DNA of 64,000 nucleotides from Pseudoalteromonas luteoviolacea B = ATCC 29581 (GCA_000333235.1 CAPN01000034.1:121563-185562), one strand, 5' to 3'; positions 29,014 through 38,261 are shown, counted from the first letter of the stretch. The notes: a model not told the origin generated them from the letters alone. Numbers and translations: made by a program.

Positions 29014-30045
29014 TTAAGCAATTTCAACTCTATCACGACCATGTGTTTTAGCGAGATAAAGTGCTTTGTCCGCTTTGGCTAATAACGTGTCTTTTTCACC
29101 ATCAGATTGTAAAAAAGCAATGCCAAAGCTCGCTGTAATAGGATGAACCGCTTTGTTTTGTTCTTTATTTTTTACCGATAACTTAGCAATGTCGACGCGG
29201 ATCTTTTGTGCAAAATTAACCGCTTCACCTACACTACTAAATGACGCTAAAATACAAAACTCTTCACCACCGTAACGGTAGGCCGCACCAACACCTTCGA
29301 CATGATAGGCTAATTTACTTGCAATTTTTCTCAGTGTAGCGTCACCGGTAAGGTGGCCAAACGAATCGTTCAATTGTTTAAAATGATCGATATCAACAAA
29401 CAACAATGCCCTCTGCTCATTTTCACTGTAACTTTGACAAAACAGGTTAAAATCTTCGTCAAACTTTCCTCGATTAAACAATCCCGTTAATTTGTCTAAA
29501 CTCGCTTGAATCTGGGAATCAATCAACGCGCCTTTTAACTCACTAATCTCTTGATAGGCAACTTCTAGCTTCTTTTGAAACGCAAACGCTTCTTGCTGCA
29601 TCGTAATCGATTCTGCTGTTAAACGCTCAACGTAATTCAATACTCCATCAAACGATTCAATATTATTCCGCTTAATATTGTAAAGTCCCGCATAGCACTC
29701 AGCTAACACAGCAGAATAGTCTTGTGACGTTTCAAGTGTTTTTGCAATGTCTTCTTGAACACCTGAAATAGCACCGTGAAAAGTGCCTGATAATTCATGA
29801 AACAGTGCTAAATCACGCTCAGATAAAAAAGTATCAAACAATTGACGAGCAATGTGAGGCGGGCAAGTACCGAGTTTGGCAAGCGTCGCATCGAGTTGTT
29901 GATTAAGCGCTGGTTTTTGGCCTAATACGTAGCAGTACCAAATCGCGTAATTTAATGGTGTGACAGGGACAGAATATTTCACCATCAAAGGAACCGCTTT
30001 TTTAAGGCACTGCGCCGAGTGAGCAATCGAAGCTTCAAATTCCAT
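29014..30045 (-). CDS. Diguanylate cyclase with N-terminal helical sensor region
   Basis: 343 residues, no membrane span. Residues 1-165 are helical and begin with a stretch (LMVKYSVPVTPLNYAIWYCYVLGQKPALNQQLD) shared with the protein at 44906. A coiled segment (about 145-175) leads into the GGDEF domain with DKLTGLFNRGKFD, LLFVDIDHFKQLNDSFGH and the intact active site RYGGEEF (Gly259-Phe263). The RxxD inhibitory site expected five residues upstream is missing, so product inhibition through that site is not predicted. It makes c-di-GMP from two GTP in the cytosol. Transcribed alone, with its 5' end facing a 916-nt stretch without an intact gene. Confidence 0.93.
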   Translation of the reverse strand: MEFEASIAHSAQCLKKAVPLMVKYSVPVTPLNYAIWYCYVLGQKPALNQQLDATLAKLGTCPPHIARQLFDTFLSERDLALFHELSGTFHGAISGVQEDIAKTLETSQDYSAVLAECYAGLYNIKRNNIESFDGVLNYVERLTAESITMQQEAFAFQKKLEVAYQEISELKGALIDSQIQASLDKLTGLFNRGKFDEDFNLFCQSYSENEQRALLFVDIDHFKQLNDSFGHLTGDATLRKIASKLAYHVEGVGAAYRYGGEEFCILASFSSVGEAVNFAQKIRVDIAKLSVKNKEQNKAVHPITASFGIAFLQSDGEKDTLLAKADKALYLAKTHGRDRVEIA

Positions 30046-30293
30046 AAATTAGATCCATCAAACGACCACATGTTTCGCGCAATTACTGACTTGGCTGCTA
30101 GTGGTGAATGGTTGTTGTTATAGTGTGAATCTTGCTAAACTAACAAAAATAATACTAAAGGATTAATTTACAATAATCAATTGAATCGTAGATATAAAAT
30201 AGAGCCAAACAGCAATAGCCAATGTCAATGAAGTTTATTTTTATTCCTTTTTCATCATCAATTAGACATATTTCCATGCGACCTAAGTAGATC
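30046..30293. other. Intergenic region upstream of the diguanylate cyclase gene
   Basis: AT-rich, no credible reading frame and no RNA gene recognised. It should hold the promoter of the minus-strand GGDEF gene; I cannot name a convincing box. The diverged repeat begins at its right edge. Confidence 0.4.
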
Positions 30294-30546
30294 CTCAAGA
30301 CACTTCACGATGCAGGATCCAGAGCCGCTCATTTTAATCCGTTTGAGGCAACAAGAGGAAGGAATGATCAACTCTTTTGAACCTTTTAAACGAAAAATGG
30401 ACAAAATGAGCCGCTCCAAAAAGGGGGAGGTTTTGTAGACTGTGGTGCTTAGCTGCTGGTTTTCAACGTAATTTAACAACCGTGAACAACTATGTATCAA
30501 ACCAGCGTCGCGCCTTACAGCCGACAAAATCTCGCTGTTCAAGCTT
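30294..30546. repeat. Diverged intergenic repeat, copy B
   Basis: Second copy of the repeat at 3159-3400, in the same orientation on the plus strand. Conserved blocks include AGGATCC followed by CGCTCATTTT (30314-30335), CGAAAAATGGACAAAATGAGC (30391-30411) and TATGTATCAA plus GTCGCG (30491-30512). A minus-strand frame of 94 codons (30258-30542) covers it, but insertions and deletions between the copies break that frame in copy A. Like copy A it is followed within about 50 nt by a hairpin terminator. Confidence 0.6.
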
Positions 30547-30596
30547 GAGGTTATTTGGTTATATTACTTTAATAACGAAGCTATAAGGCTTGATAA

Positions 30597-30630
30597 AAAA
30601 ATGCCACCTTAATAAAAGTGGCATTTTGTT
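30597..30630. terminator. Rho-independent terminator beyond repeat copy B
   Basis: Stem AAAATGCCAC / GTGGCATTTT around CTTAATAAAA, T-rich on the right and A-rich on the left, so active in either direction. It lies 148 nt beyond the apparent end of the minus-strand gene remnant at 30779 and 50 nt beyond the repeat. Confidence 0.8.
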
Positions 30631-30778
30631 GTACACGCTCTGAGTAGTATCCTGACCTTCCTTGCGCACACGAATACTACGCTAAGACTCGAGTTGTTTT
30701 TCTTTCACCGTATTTACCATCCTTTAAAAAAGAGGCTTAGTCCTTTAAGCCGGTACCAACATGTCAATCCTTAATTCG

Positions 30779-31513
30779 TTACCGAGGATTGATGGTCAAG
30801 GGAGATAAAGGCATTCTCGCGTTGCCGCTTGCTCCAATATGACCGACGTAATAGCGCCCTTCTAATAGGGTGTAAAACACATCAACATAGTCATCGTCCT
30901 TGCTAAACCAATGATCAGGCATAGACTTGATAAGTTGATTGGTTAGCTGAGGGATCAACGCCTAACCCTGCATTACTGCAAGCCCCTCACGTAAGCTTTG
31001 TTGACCATTTACTTCGAGAATCAAGACCGGCACTTCTGGCTGTGTATAAACATCGAGTAAATGTACATTTCCATGATGATCAAATGCTTCGATATATTGC
31101 CATGTTGATTCATTCCCAGTAGGTGCATATGCAACGAGTGGCAGTTGTCCTTGCTGCCATTGATGAAGCATCGCGTCATCAACTAACCGCAATTGATACA
31201 ATTGCGGACCATTTTCAATCAAGCCTTGCAACTGACGCATGTATCTATTTAATTCATCAAACTGATTTGTAATCGCTTCTGATACGCACGGTCGCTCTAC
31301 ATTGACTTCAAGTTGATAAGTGGAAAATACGCCCTGCCAACGTGCTGTATTGCGCGTAAGTTGTTGTGCTAAGCGGAGAGAAAGTTGCTTTTTTTCTAGT
31401 TTAATTAAGCAAGCACTGGATAACTCGAACGCGTTGAACCCTGATTCAGCTGCAACGCTGGTCATTGAGGTAATCGCGAAACTCGCGAATAAAAGGGAGG
31501 TAAATGCATTCAC
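30779..31513 (-). pseudogene. Secreted protein gene interrupted by an in-frame TAG, possibly a DUF3103-type remnant
   Basis: From a GTG at 31513 (AAGGA upstream) runs a 183-residue product with a signal peptide (FTSLLFASFAITSMTSVAA), two cysteines and the stretch GNVHLLDVYTQPEVPVLILE, ending VMQG before TAG at 30962-30964. The same frame then stays open for another 60 codons down to TAA at 30779 and reads like protein (PDHWFSKDDDYVDVFYTLLE, then YYVGHIGASGNARMPLSP). This is best explained as one gene broken by a stop, perhaps with an internal deletion as well. The resemblance to DUF3103 proteins (normally longer) is a weak impression from memory. Alternatives: a true short gene followed by a coupled 59-codon gene starting TTG at 30958. 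Confidence 0.5.
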
Positions 31514-31821
31514 AGTTCGATTCCTTGCAATCCTAGCGCACAAACAAAATGTTAAATATAAATTAACATTTAATCAACAGTTTTATTGCGCAATAACGCG
31601 AGAAAATGCTGTGATGAACTAAAAGATGTCCAACAAGTTCAGAAAAACAAACATAACAATATGATTTTATAAATATTACTTTATGCAGAGGGATCGAAGT
31701 CAGTTTTCTAAACAGCCGAAAACGTTACATTAGTGTTAAAGATAATAAGTTAATAGATAGTAAAAAGGAGATATCTTGCGCTATTTTTTAGGAGAAAGAT
31801 GCCGATAGCGCAAAACAGCGT

Positions 31822-32226
31822 TTAAGATTCAATTGGATACAATGTAATTTCCATTCCTGCACCTATCGCCGAAATTCGCAATAACGTGTCCACATGAAGC
31901 GCTTGTGAAAAACATTTTGGTGAAAAACCAGAGCTAAACCCAAGATCAAAGGTACGCTTAGAACATGACAACCATTGTTTTAAGCCAGCTTTGGAACACG
32001 ACTCTATCAATTCACACAAATGATTAATGGCTTTATCAGGGCTAGAAATCTCACCGCCCGCTTCAATTCGAGCTAATTGACGAAATTCATCTTTATCGTA
32101 GTGCAACACCACCGCTTTGTTGCTCAAATCAGACACTAAAACACTAATATCATGCTTGGATTCTAGTTCCAAATCGACATTTAAAAATTGAATTTCTTGT
32201 TTCAAGCGCCTCACCTTTGCAATCAC
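31822..32226 (-). CDS. Hypothetical protein, DUF4279-like
   Basis: 134 residues, cytosolic (no signal or span). The layout of two similar halves, each with a strand, an acidic helix and a conserved Gly/Phe strand (LNVDLELESKHDISVLVSDL; RTFDLGFSSGFSPKCF; LLRISAIGAGMEITLYP), resembles DUF4279-type immunity-like proteins, but the match is by impression only. No toxin gene is adjacent. The flanking gaps (308 nt right up to the broken gene's start and 139 nt to the PepSY gene) hold nothing I recognise beyond probable promoters. Confidence 0.6.
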   Translation of the reverse strand: MIAKVRRLKQEIQFLNVDLELESKHDISVLVSDLSNKAVVLHYDKDEFRQLARIEAGGEISSPDKAINHLCELIESCSKAGLKQWLSCSKRTFDLGFSSGFSPKCFSQALHVDTLLRISAIGAGMEITLYPIES

Positions 32227-32365
32227 TATTTTTTCATCTCAGCCTAAGTTTAACGAAACCCTCTCAAGGTTGCTATGCGAAATGGTCAATTAAATGCATT
32301 TGCTTGATTTTGGGAAAAACTTAGAGTGTGTTAGCGTTAAGAAAAAACTATAAGAACGTAATAGA

Positions 32366-33082
32366 ATGTCAGCTAAATGGATGAAACCTGCTCGCAAAGT
32401 GCATAAGTGGTTAGGGTATCTACTCGCCTTACAATTACTGGCTTGGCTACTTGGAGGCCTCGTCATGAGCGCCATTCCGCTCGAAAAAGTACATGGTAAA
32501 CACTTAGCCAATAGAACATTAGAGAACCCATATTCCTTAAGTGATTACACGGCGTGGCAAAATATAACTTGGTCAGCCCATCAAACGACAAGCAAAGTAG
32601 AGCTATTGCATTTTCTTAATACACCTTTAATTAAAATTACGCACCAAACAGGTGAAATAGCTTGGCTAAATGGCCGAACTGCCTTGCCATTTGAACCACC
32701 AACAGAAGCGGATATTAGAAAGCAAGCAATGGCACATTTAATGGTAAAAGACAGTCCAATCCGCTCGGTAAAGCACTTATCGAACGGCCCAGCTGAAGCC
32801 GGACATAAAGACAACATTTGGCAAGTCATTATTGCGGATAGCCTCGAAACGACCCTGTATTTTGATGCGCAGTCTGGATTATTAACAACCGTTCGGAGCC
32901 ATTTGTGGCGCATTTTCGATTTTTTTTGGATGCTGCATATCATGGATTACGACGAGCGTGAGAATTTTAACAATCCGCTGTTAATCTCCTTTGCAGCAAC
33001 CAGTGTACTTTTTTGTATCGCGGGCATTGTTTTGCTATTTCAATCTCCTCCTTGGCGTAAAAAACGCAAAAGATTACGTTAG
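32366..33082 (+). CDS. PepSY-associated membrane protein
   Basis: 238 residues. An N-terminal KVHKWLGYLLALQLLAWLLGGLVMS helix (about 11-35) with the KxHxWLG start typical of PepSY-associated TM proteins, a periplasmic part of about 150 residues containing one PepSY-like unit (IWQVIIADSLETTLYFDAQSGLLTTVRSHLWRIFD) and a second helix at about 207-228, then a basic tail. HIMDY after FFWMLHI resembles the conserved histidine region of these proteins. Related proteins accompany iron reduction or siderophore use, but no such partner is next to it; it stands alone. Confidence 0.78.
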   Translation: MSAKWMKPARKVHKWLGYLLALQLLAWLLGGLVMSAIPLEKVHGKHLANRTLENPYSLSDYTAWQNITWSAHQTTSKVELLHFLNTPLIKITHQTGEIAWLNGRTALPFEPPTEADIRKQAMAHLMVKDSPIRSVKHLSNGPAEAGHKDNIWQVIIADSLETTLYFDAQSGLLTTVRSHLWRIFDFFWMLHIMDYDERENFNNPLLISFAATSVLFCIAGIVLLFQSPPWRKKRKRLR

Positions 33083-33170
33083 TTCAAATAAATTGCCATT
33101 ACAGTTATTGCGATAAGATGGATACTAATTACAATACGGACGCACAATAACCTTATGTTTTGTGGTCACT

Positions 33171-33803
33171 ATGCGTCTCTTTTTTTTCTGCTTTTTACTC
33201 ATCAGTTTTGCACTTAGCGCAAAAAATCTCTCTGTTGAAGACATCGACAATTTTTCCCAAGCTAAACGCTATTTGCGAGCCAACTTACCCAAAAATGCGA
33301 AAACCTTCTATTGTGGTTGCGACATTATTCGCAAAGGCAAAAAACTCGAACCGGATCTCGCCAGTTGTGGTTACGCAGCACGTAACCCGGAACTAAAAAA
33401 TGGCAAACCAAATCCACGAGTGCATCGCGTAGAGTGGGAACATATTGTCTCCGCATGGGAGTTTGGCCACCAGCTACAATGTTGGCAAGATGGAGGGCGA
33501 AAAAATTGCATGAAACAAAGCGACTTATTTCGACGAATGGAGGCTGACATTAACAATTTAGTCCCTGCGATTGGTGAAGTGAATGGGGATCGTAGTAATT
33601 ACAAATTTGCCATGCTACCGCATTTAAAACCGCTGTACGGCCAATGCGAGGTCAAAATTGATTTTAAAAACAAATTAGTCGAACCGCCAAAGCGGGCAAG
33701 AAAGCAAATTGCACAGGCCTATTTTTACATGGAAAAAACCTATGGCTTATCCATTTCAAACAAACAACGACAACTTTTTAATGCATGGCTAAACGAAAGG
33801 TAA
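33171..33803 (+). CDS. endA: Endonuclease I (EndA), periplasmic or secreted
   Basis: 210 residues from the ATG at 33171 (a GTG at 33162 is also in frame). A signal peptide (about 1-17) precedes the single endonuclease I domain with YCGCDIIRKGKK, the active-site RVEWEHIVSAWEFG (His91), MEADINNLVPAIGEVNGDRSNYKFAML and YFYMEKTYGL. The spacing of cysteines (CGC, CGY, CWQDGGRKNC, QC) matches EndA of E. coli and Vibrio, where they form disulfides. It degrades double-stranded DNA outside the cytosol. This is the second enzyme of this family in 11 kb; the other (22533) carries extra binding modules. Confidence 0.96.
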   Translation: MRLFFFCFLLISFALSAKNLSVEDIDNFSQAKRYLRANLPKNAKTFYCGCDIIRKGKKLEPDLASCGYAARNPELKNGKPNPRVHRVEWEHIVSAWEFGHQLQCWQDGGRKNCMKQSDLFRRMEADINNLVPAIGEVNGDRSNYKFAMLPHLKPLYGQCEVKIDFKNKLVEPPKRARKQIAQAYFYMEKTYGLSISNKQRQLFNAWLNER

Positions 33804-33871
33804 TGTCTCTTGCACACTCTATTTAGCAGTGGTAATTTTGTTGTTAATTTATATACAGCGAGTACCCAAAC

Positions 33872-35476
33872 ATGCGAAATGCCTACACGATTATCGGGTT
33901 TAGTTTAAGTTTATTGCTAGTAGGTTGTGGCGGTGGTGGCGGTGACACATCGGTGTCTCCAACCCCTACGACACCAGTTACACCGCCATCCAGTAATGTT
34001 AACACGTGGGTTGCAGGGCAATTCACGAGTAGTGAAACACTACGACATTTATGTGAAGTGCCTCGCACTGGCACTAATCCGTATGACGATAATAAACCTT
34101 ATCCTGATAAACCAGGCACCGCGCTGCAAGAAAAGTTATGGGTTCGCTCTTATTCTCATGAAACCTATCTGTGGGCAAATGAACTACTCGACAATGACCC
34201 TGCGCTTTATGATTCCGTCTTTAGCTATTTTGATCAACTCAAAACAACTGCCACAACGCCTTCTGGAAAACCTAAAGATAATTTCCATTTTTATCAGAGT
34301 TATGAAGACTATATAAAAGAAGCGCAAAGTGGTGTGCGATCCGGTTATGGGATACGCTGGGCTTTTATCAGTAATAAACCACCTCGAGAACTGCGTGTTG
34401 CATATACACAAACCAATTCTCAAGCACAGCAAGCCGGCGTAATGCGTGGTGACACAGTGCTTGCGATTGACGGGATCAACATAAACGACACAACTGAACA
34501 GGGTATCAATACCCTCAATCGAGGTTTAGCGCCTGCCAGTGGCGAAAGCCATGTTTTTACTTTACAAAAGGTGTCTGGTGAAACACGCGATGTGACCTTA
34601 ATTGCAGCAGATATACAACAAACACCAGTACAAAATACCAAAGTCATTGACGCAAGCGGCAAACGAGTTGGTTATTTACAATTCAATCAATTTATTAGCG
34701 TGGCGCAACCTGATCTGATCAATGCAGTAAAACAATTCAGCAATGCACAAATTGATGCGTTAGTTCTCGACATGCGCTACAACGGCGGTGGTTTACTCGC
34801 GCTCTCTTCTCAGCTCGGTTACATGATTGCAGGACCCGGCCGTACAGCTAACCGTGTGTTTAACCAATCTATTGATAATGGCAAGGGCAATGTATACAGC
34901 AATGCCAATGACACTATTACTGGCTTTTACAATCGCGAAATCGATTTTGATGCCTTAGTATTTAAAGACACAACACTCCCCAACCTCGATTTAAACACCG
35001 TATACATTCTGACTACTGGAAATACGTGCTCTGCAAGTGAATCACTGATCAATGCGCTTCTTGGTATTGATGTGAACGTAGTACTGATTGGTAATACTAC
35101 CTGTGGTAAGCCATATGGCTTTTTCCCAACCCCAAATTGTGGCAGCGTGTTCTACACCATCCAATTTAAGAGCAGCAATGAGAAAGGATTTGGCGATTAC
35201 AGCGATGGCTTTAGCCCATCTCGTACACCACTACTTGCAACTGAAGTAAATGGTTGTGTCGTAAATGACGACTTTGATCACGCATTGGGCTCAAGTGAGG
35301 AGCGATTACTGAGCACCGCACTCACCCACATCGCAACCGGAACTTGTCCAGTATCAAGCGGGCGTCCAGCGAAAGCCTCGAGTTCTACATTAGAAATACA
35401 AGGAATACCTTTACACAATCCAGATTCAATTTTGCAATCAAATGCAATTGATAGTGCTATACGCGAAAAACACTAG
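33872..35476 (+). CDS. S41-family peptidase, PDZ-containing lipoprotein
   Basis: 534 residues. Lipoprotein signal with lipobox LVGC (Cys19), followed by a Gly/Thr/Pro-rich tether (GGGGGD, then TPTTPVTPPSS), so the protein is held at a membrane face. A helical N-terminal domain (about 45-150), a PDZ domain (about 175-255: NSQAQQAGVMRGDTVLAIDGI) and the S41 core (about 260-460) follow: VGYLQFNQF, LVLDMRYNGGG and the active-site TGNTCSASESLINALL with the catalytic Ser, then VLIGNTTCGKPYGF. S41 proteases (CtpA/Prc type) cut envelope proteins near their C termini. Stands alone; the 197 nt after it contain nothing I recognise. Confidence 0.92.
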   Translation: MRNAYTIIGFSLSLLLVGCGGGGGDTSVSPTPTTPVTPPSSNVNTWVAGQFTSSETLRHLCEVPRTGTNPYDDNKPYPDKPGTALQEKLWVRSYSHETYLWANELLDNDPALYDSVFSYFDQLKTTATTPSGKPKDNFHFYQSYEDYIKEAQSGVRSGYGIRWAFISNKPPRELRVAYTQTNSQAQQAGVMRGDTVLAIDGININDTTEQGINTLNRGLAPASGESHVFTLQKVSGETRDVTLIAADIQQTPVQNTKVIDASGKRVGYLQFNQFISVAQPDLINAVKQFSNAQIDALVLDMRYNGGGLLALSSQLGYMIAGPGRTANRVFNQSIDNGKGNVYSNANDTITGFYNREIDFDALVFKDTTLPNLDLNTVYILTTGNTCSASESLINALLGIDVNVVLIGNTTCGKPYGFFPTPNCGSVFYTIQFKSSNEKGFGDYSDGFSPSRTPLLATEVNGCVVNDDFDHALGSSEERLLSTALTHIATGTCPVSSGRPAKASSSTLEIQGIPLHNPDSILQSNAIDSAIREKH

Positions 35477-35673
35477 CGATTAGCTATTTTTGATTTTCCA
35501 ATGCTGTAGTTTGTTTGTGCCGTAACACAAGCGATCGTCGATTACACCCAGATCCTGGGTATTATCTGGTAAAGATCGGCCATTAAAAATTCAAACAAGC
35601 TCAGCCTTGATACTGTAGATAATTAGTATGAAGATCCCAACACGATATTAAACCGGACTATTCACTGAAAAAC

Positions 35674-36351
35674 ATGCAATATCAACAATTAGCCTCTGTA
35701 AATCCGCACTTGCAATATTCTTATTGTGCGATTCAATTTGATATGGAAAGCGTCAGCGTAGCGGATTTCAAAACACACGATATAGACTTTCCTAGCACGC
35801 TTCATAAAGCGGTACTAAAGCGCCAAGGTGAATATTTAGCTGGTCGATTGTGCGCTAAATTGGCGATGCGCAACGCAAACTATGCTGAGCAGCAAGTGCC
35901 AATTGGAGAAAACAGAGCACCGCAATGGCCACAAGGCTTACTCGGCAGCATCACGCACAGCAAAGGACTCGCGATGGCTGTCGTTGGTGATGCTTCTTCA
36001 GCTAGAGGAGTGGGCATCGACATTGAACATTTTATGTCGGCCAAGCAAGAAATAGAACTGCAACGTCATATCTTAGGCGAAGCCGATACAACCTGTTTTG
36101 CTAAGCTCGCCAAAGCAGTAGCGTGCCCGTTAACATTGGTGTTTTCAGCAAAAGAAAGTATTTTTAAAGCGCTCTACCCATCGGTAGGGCGTTTTTTTGG
36201 CTTTGAAGCCGCTGCGCTTGAGTTGTTTTCCGACAAGGATTTACGATTTCGCATTACACAGCCTCTCAGTGAGAAGGTGCCTAAAGGCACCTTAATCACC
36301 ATACATTATCAGCTTTTTGACGGCTGGTTACTCACTGAATGTGAATATTAA
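35674..36351 (+). CDS. 4'-phosphopantetheinyl transferase, EntD type
   Basis: 225 residues. Signature motifs are KRQGEYLAGRLCAKLAM (about 50-66), GSITHSKGLAMAVVG (about 92-106), ARGVGIDIEHF with the Mg-binding Asp/Glu, and FSAKESIFKALYP near residue 160. EntD/Sfp-type enzymes attach phosphopantetheine to carrier domains of non-ribosomal peptide, polyketide or polyunsaturated fatty acid synthases. None of these is in the window, so it may act on a synthase encoded elsewhere. It converges with yafV, with only 9 nt between stops. Confidence 0.93.
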   Translation: MQYQQLASVNPHLQYSYCAIQFDMESVSVADFKTHDIDFPSTLHKAVLKRQGEYLAGRLCAKLAMRNANYAEQQVPIGENRAPQWPQGLLGSITHSKGLAMAVVGDASSARGVGIDIEHFMSAKQEIELQRHILGEADTTCFAKLAKAVACPLTLVFSAKESIFKALYPSVGRFFGFEAAALELFSDKDLRFRITQPLSEKVPKGTLITIHYQLFDGWLLTECEY

Positions 36352-36360
36352 ACATCGCGT

Positions 36361-37134
36361 TTAAAAAGAAAGTGCAAACTTATCACTATCTAAATGCGCT
36401 GGAAATTGTGTTTTAAAAGAAAGAAGTGTCTTTTTATCTAACACCGCAATGACAACTTCTGAAATATCATTAGTCGCACACACTATTGGTTCACCGACGA
36501 AATTATAGGCTGCAGTACCACCGCTATGCTCTGTGCCTCGACCATCTTTCCCAACTCGATTAACTCCTAATACGAAACATTGGTTTTCAATCGCGCGGGC
36601 TTGCAACAAGGTATCCCAAATACGTCGCCTTGCCGCCGGCCAATTCGCTACATTAACCATGACATCGTAATCGTTACGATTACGCTGAAACACAGGGAAT
36701 CTCAGGTCATAACACACTTGCGGTAACAGCTTAAACTCACCAATTTGCACTAACGCACGCGCCTTGCCCGCGACCACATATTCACCTTCTTTACCTAAGC
36801 AAAACAGATGTCGCTTATCATAAAAGCGAACTTGCCCATCCGGCCAACACCAATAAAACCGATTCGCTTTTTTATGGCCTTGAGTCACTAAAACAGAACC
36901 AGCTACAACAGCTTGGTGTATTTTAGCCAAGTGTTGCATAAACACCACAGAAGGACCATTTTCAGGCTCAGCACAGTCACAATCAATGGCAAAGCCTGTG
37001 GCAAAAGTCTCTGGCAATAGAATCAAATCCACCTTGGAAAGCCCATATAGTTGCGCTTCAAGTCGGGTAAAGTTTTCCATCGCATCTAACCATGCAATGT
37101 CAGTTTGTACTAGAGCGACTGTTAAAGTTGACAT
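36361..37134 (-). CDS. yafV: Omega-amidase YafV (nitrilase superfamily)
   Basis: 257 residues from the ATG at 37134, chosen for GGAGAAATT directly before it and the conserved start TLTVALVQTDIAW. The nitrilase triad is visible: Glu in LLPETFATGF, Lys in RFYDKRHLF and Cys in QVCYDLRFPVFQ. YafV hydrolyses 2-oxoglutaramate (and 2-oxosuccinamate) to 2-oxoglutarate. The start overlaps the end of the aminotransferase gene by 13 nt; a glutamine-dependent transaminase makes 2-oxoglutaramate, so the pair closes the final step of methionine salvage. The length matches E. coli YafV (256). Confidence 0.93.
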   Translation of the reverse strand: MSTLTVALVQTDIAWLDAMENFTRLEAQLYGLSKVDLILLPETFATGFAIDCDCAEPENGPSVVFMQHLAKIHQAVVAGSVLVTQGHKKANRFYWCWPDGQVRFYDKRHLFCLGKEGEYVVAGKARALVQIGEFKLLPQVCYDLRFPVFQRNRNDYDVMVNVANWPAARRRIWDTLLQARAIENQCFVLGVNRVGKDGRGTEHSGGTAAYNFVGEPIVCATNDISEVVIAVLDKKTLLSFKTQFPAHLDSDKFALSF

Positions 37135-38261
37135 AATTTCTCCGCGGCACTGAGTAACGTCGCATCTTCTTTCGCAAAGCAAAGGCGGATCACTTTATCG
37201 TCATTCGGTGTGTGGTAAAAAACACTTAATGGGATGGCGGCCACCCCGACTTCTTTGACTAAATATTCGCAAAATTCAACGTCTGAGAGATCAGAGAGAC
37301 GACGATAATCAAGGAGTAAAAAGTACGTCCCCTCACTTGGCAAACAAGTAAAACGACTGGAGGCTAGCGCATTAACGAGTAAATCGCGTTTACGCTGATA
37401 AAAGGCACCAAGCTCATCAATGTGTTCAGGCTCGTTTTCTAGCATGTCTGCAATGGCAAATTGTGCAGGGGTAAAACTGGAAAACGTAACATATTGATGA
37501 ATTTTACGAAATTCAGCTGTCAATTTTGGCGGTGCGACACAATAGCCCATCTTCCAACCAGTACAATGGAAGGTTTTACCAAAGCTAGAAACAACAAACG
37601 CGCGTTCAAACAGCGCTTTTTCACCAAGCACACTGTGATGTGTATTACCATCAAAAGTGATGTGTTCATACACTTCATCACTTATAAGCAATAAATCGTG
37701 TTTAATCACAATGCCCTTTAATGCTTCTATGTCAGCTTTGGAGAGAACTCGGGCACTTGGATTATGCGGTGTGTTAATGATTATCGCACGAGTTTTATCG
37801 CTAACTGCTTGCTCTAGTAATGGCCAGTCAATCGCATAATGTGGTGCGCGGAGCGCCATTGGCACAGCGATACCACCTGCAAGATGAATTGCTGGTTCAT
37901 AGGAGTCATAAGCGGGATCAAACACAATCACTTCATCACCAGCTTGCACAATCGCACTAATCGCAACAAACAGCGCCTCTGTCGCCCCCGAAGTTACTGT
38001 AACAGCCTGTGCGGCATCGATCTTAAGCCCATATTTTCGCTCCACTAATGCTCCAATCTGCTGTTGCAGTGGCGCAATACCTGCTGATGGCGAATATTGA
38101 TTCATCCCTTGCCCAACGGTTTGATTTAATGTGGCCTTTAGCCGCTCTGGTGCATCAAACTCTGGGAACCCTTGCGATAAGTTTATTGCTTGATATTGAT
38201 TAGCAAGTCCAGTCATCGTACTAAAAATACTGGTGCCAACATGGGGTAATTTACTGTTCAA
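37122..38261 (-). CDS. mtnE: Methionine (glutamine) aminotransferase, YbdL/MtnE
   Basis: 379 residues from a TTG at 38261 behind an AGAGAG site, matching the SKLPxxGTxIFxxM start of YbdL; an ATG at 38309 would add 16 residues reaching into the promoter region. Fold type I PLP enzyme: INLSQGFPEFDAPERL, YSPSAGIAPLQQQIGAL, VTSGATEALFVAISAIV, NTPHNPSARVL, DEVYEHITFDG, the PLP lysine in VSSFGKTFHCTGWKMGY and the C-terminal RLCFAK. It converts 4-methylthio-2-oxobutyrate to methionine using glutamine or other amino donors. Divergent from mtnB, with a met-box pair between; followed by yafV in one operon. Confidence 0.92.
   Translation of the reverse strand: MNSKLPHVGTSIFSTMTGLANQYQAINLSQGFPEFDAPERLKATLNQTVGQGMNQYSPSAGIAPLQQQIGALVERKYGLKIDAAQAVTVTSGATEALFVAISAIVQAGDEVIVFDPAYDSYEPAIHLAGGIAVPMALRAPHYAIDWPLLEQAVSDKTRAIIINTPHNPSARVLSKADIEALKGIVIKHDLLLISDEVYEHITFDGNTHHSVLGEKALFERAFVVSSFGKTFHCTGWKMGYCVAPPKLTAEFRKIHQYVTFSSFTPAQFAIADMLENEPEHIDELGAFYQRKRDLLVNALASSRFTCLPSEGTYFLLLDYRRLSDLSDVEFCEYLVKEVGVAAIPLSVFYHTPNDDKVIRLCFAKEDATLLSAAEKLCQL

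Noticed and set aside
31320..31622. 100-codon plus-strand frame
   Set aside because: Antisense to the signal-peptide region of the gene at 30779-31513 and ending in AT-rich intergenic DNA; no supporting start site.
31822..32226. Toxin-antitoxin or immunity module around the DUF4279-like gene
   Set aside because: No partner gene; the flanking sequence holds only a broken secreted-protein gene and an unrelated PepSY gene.
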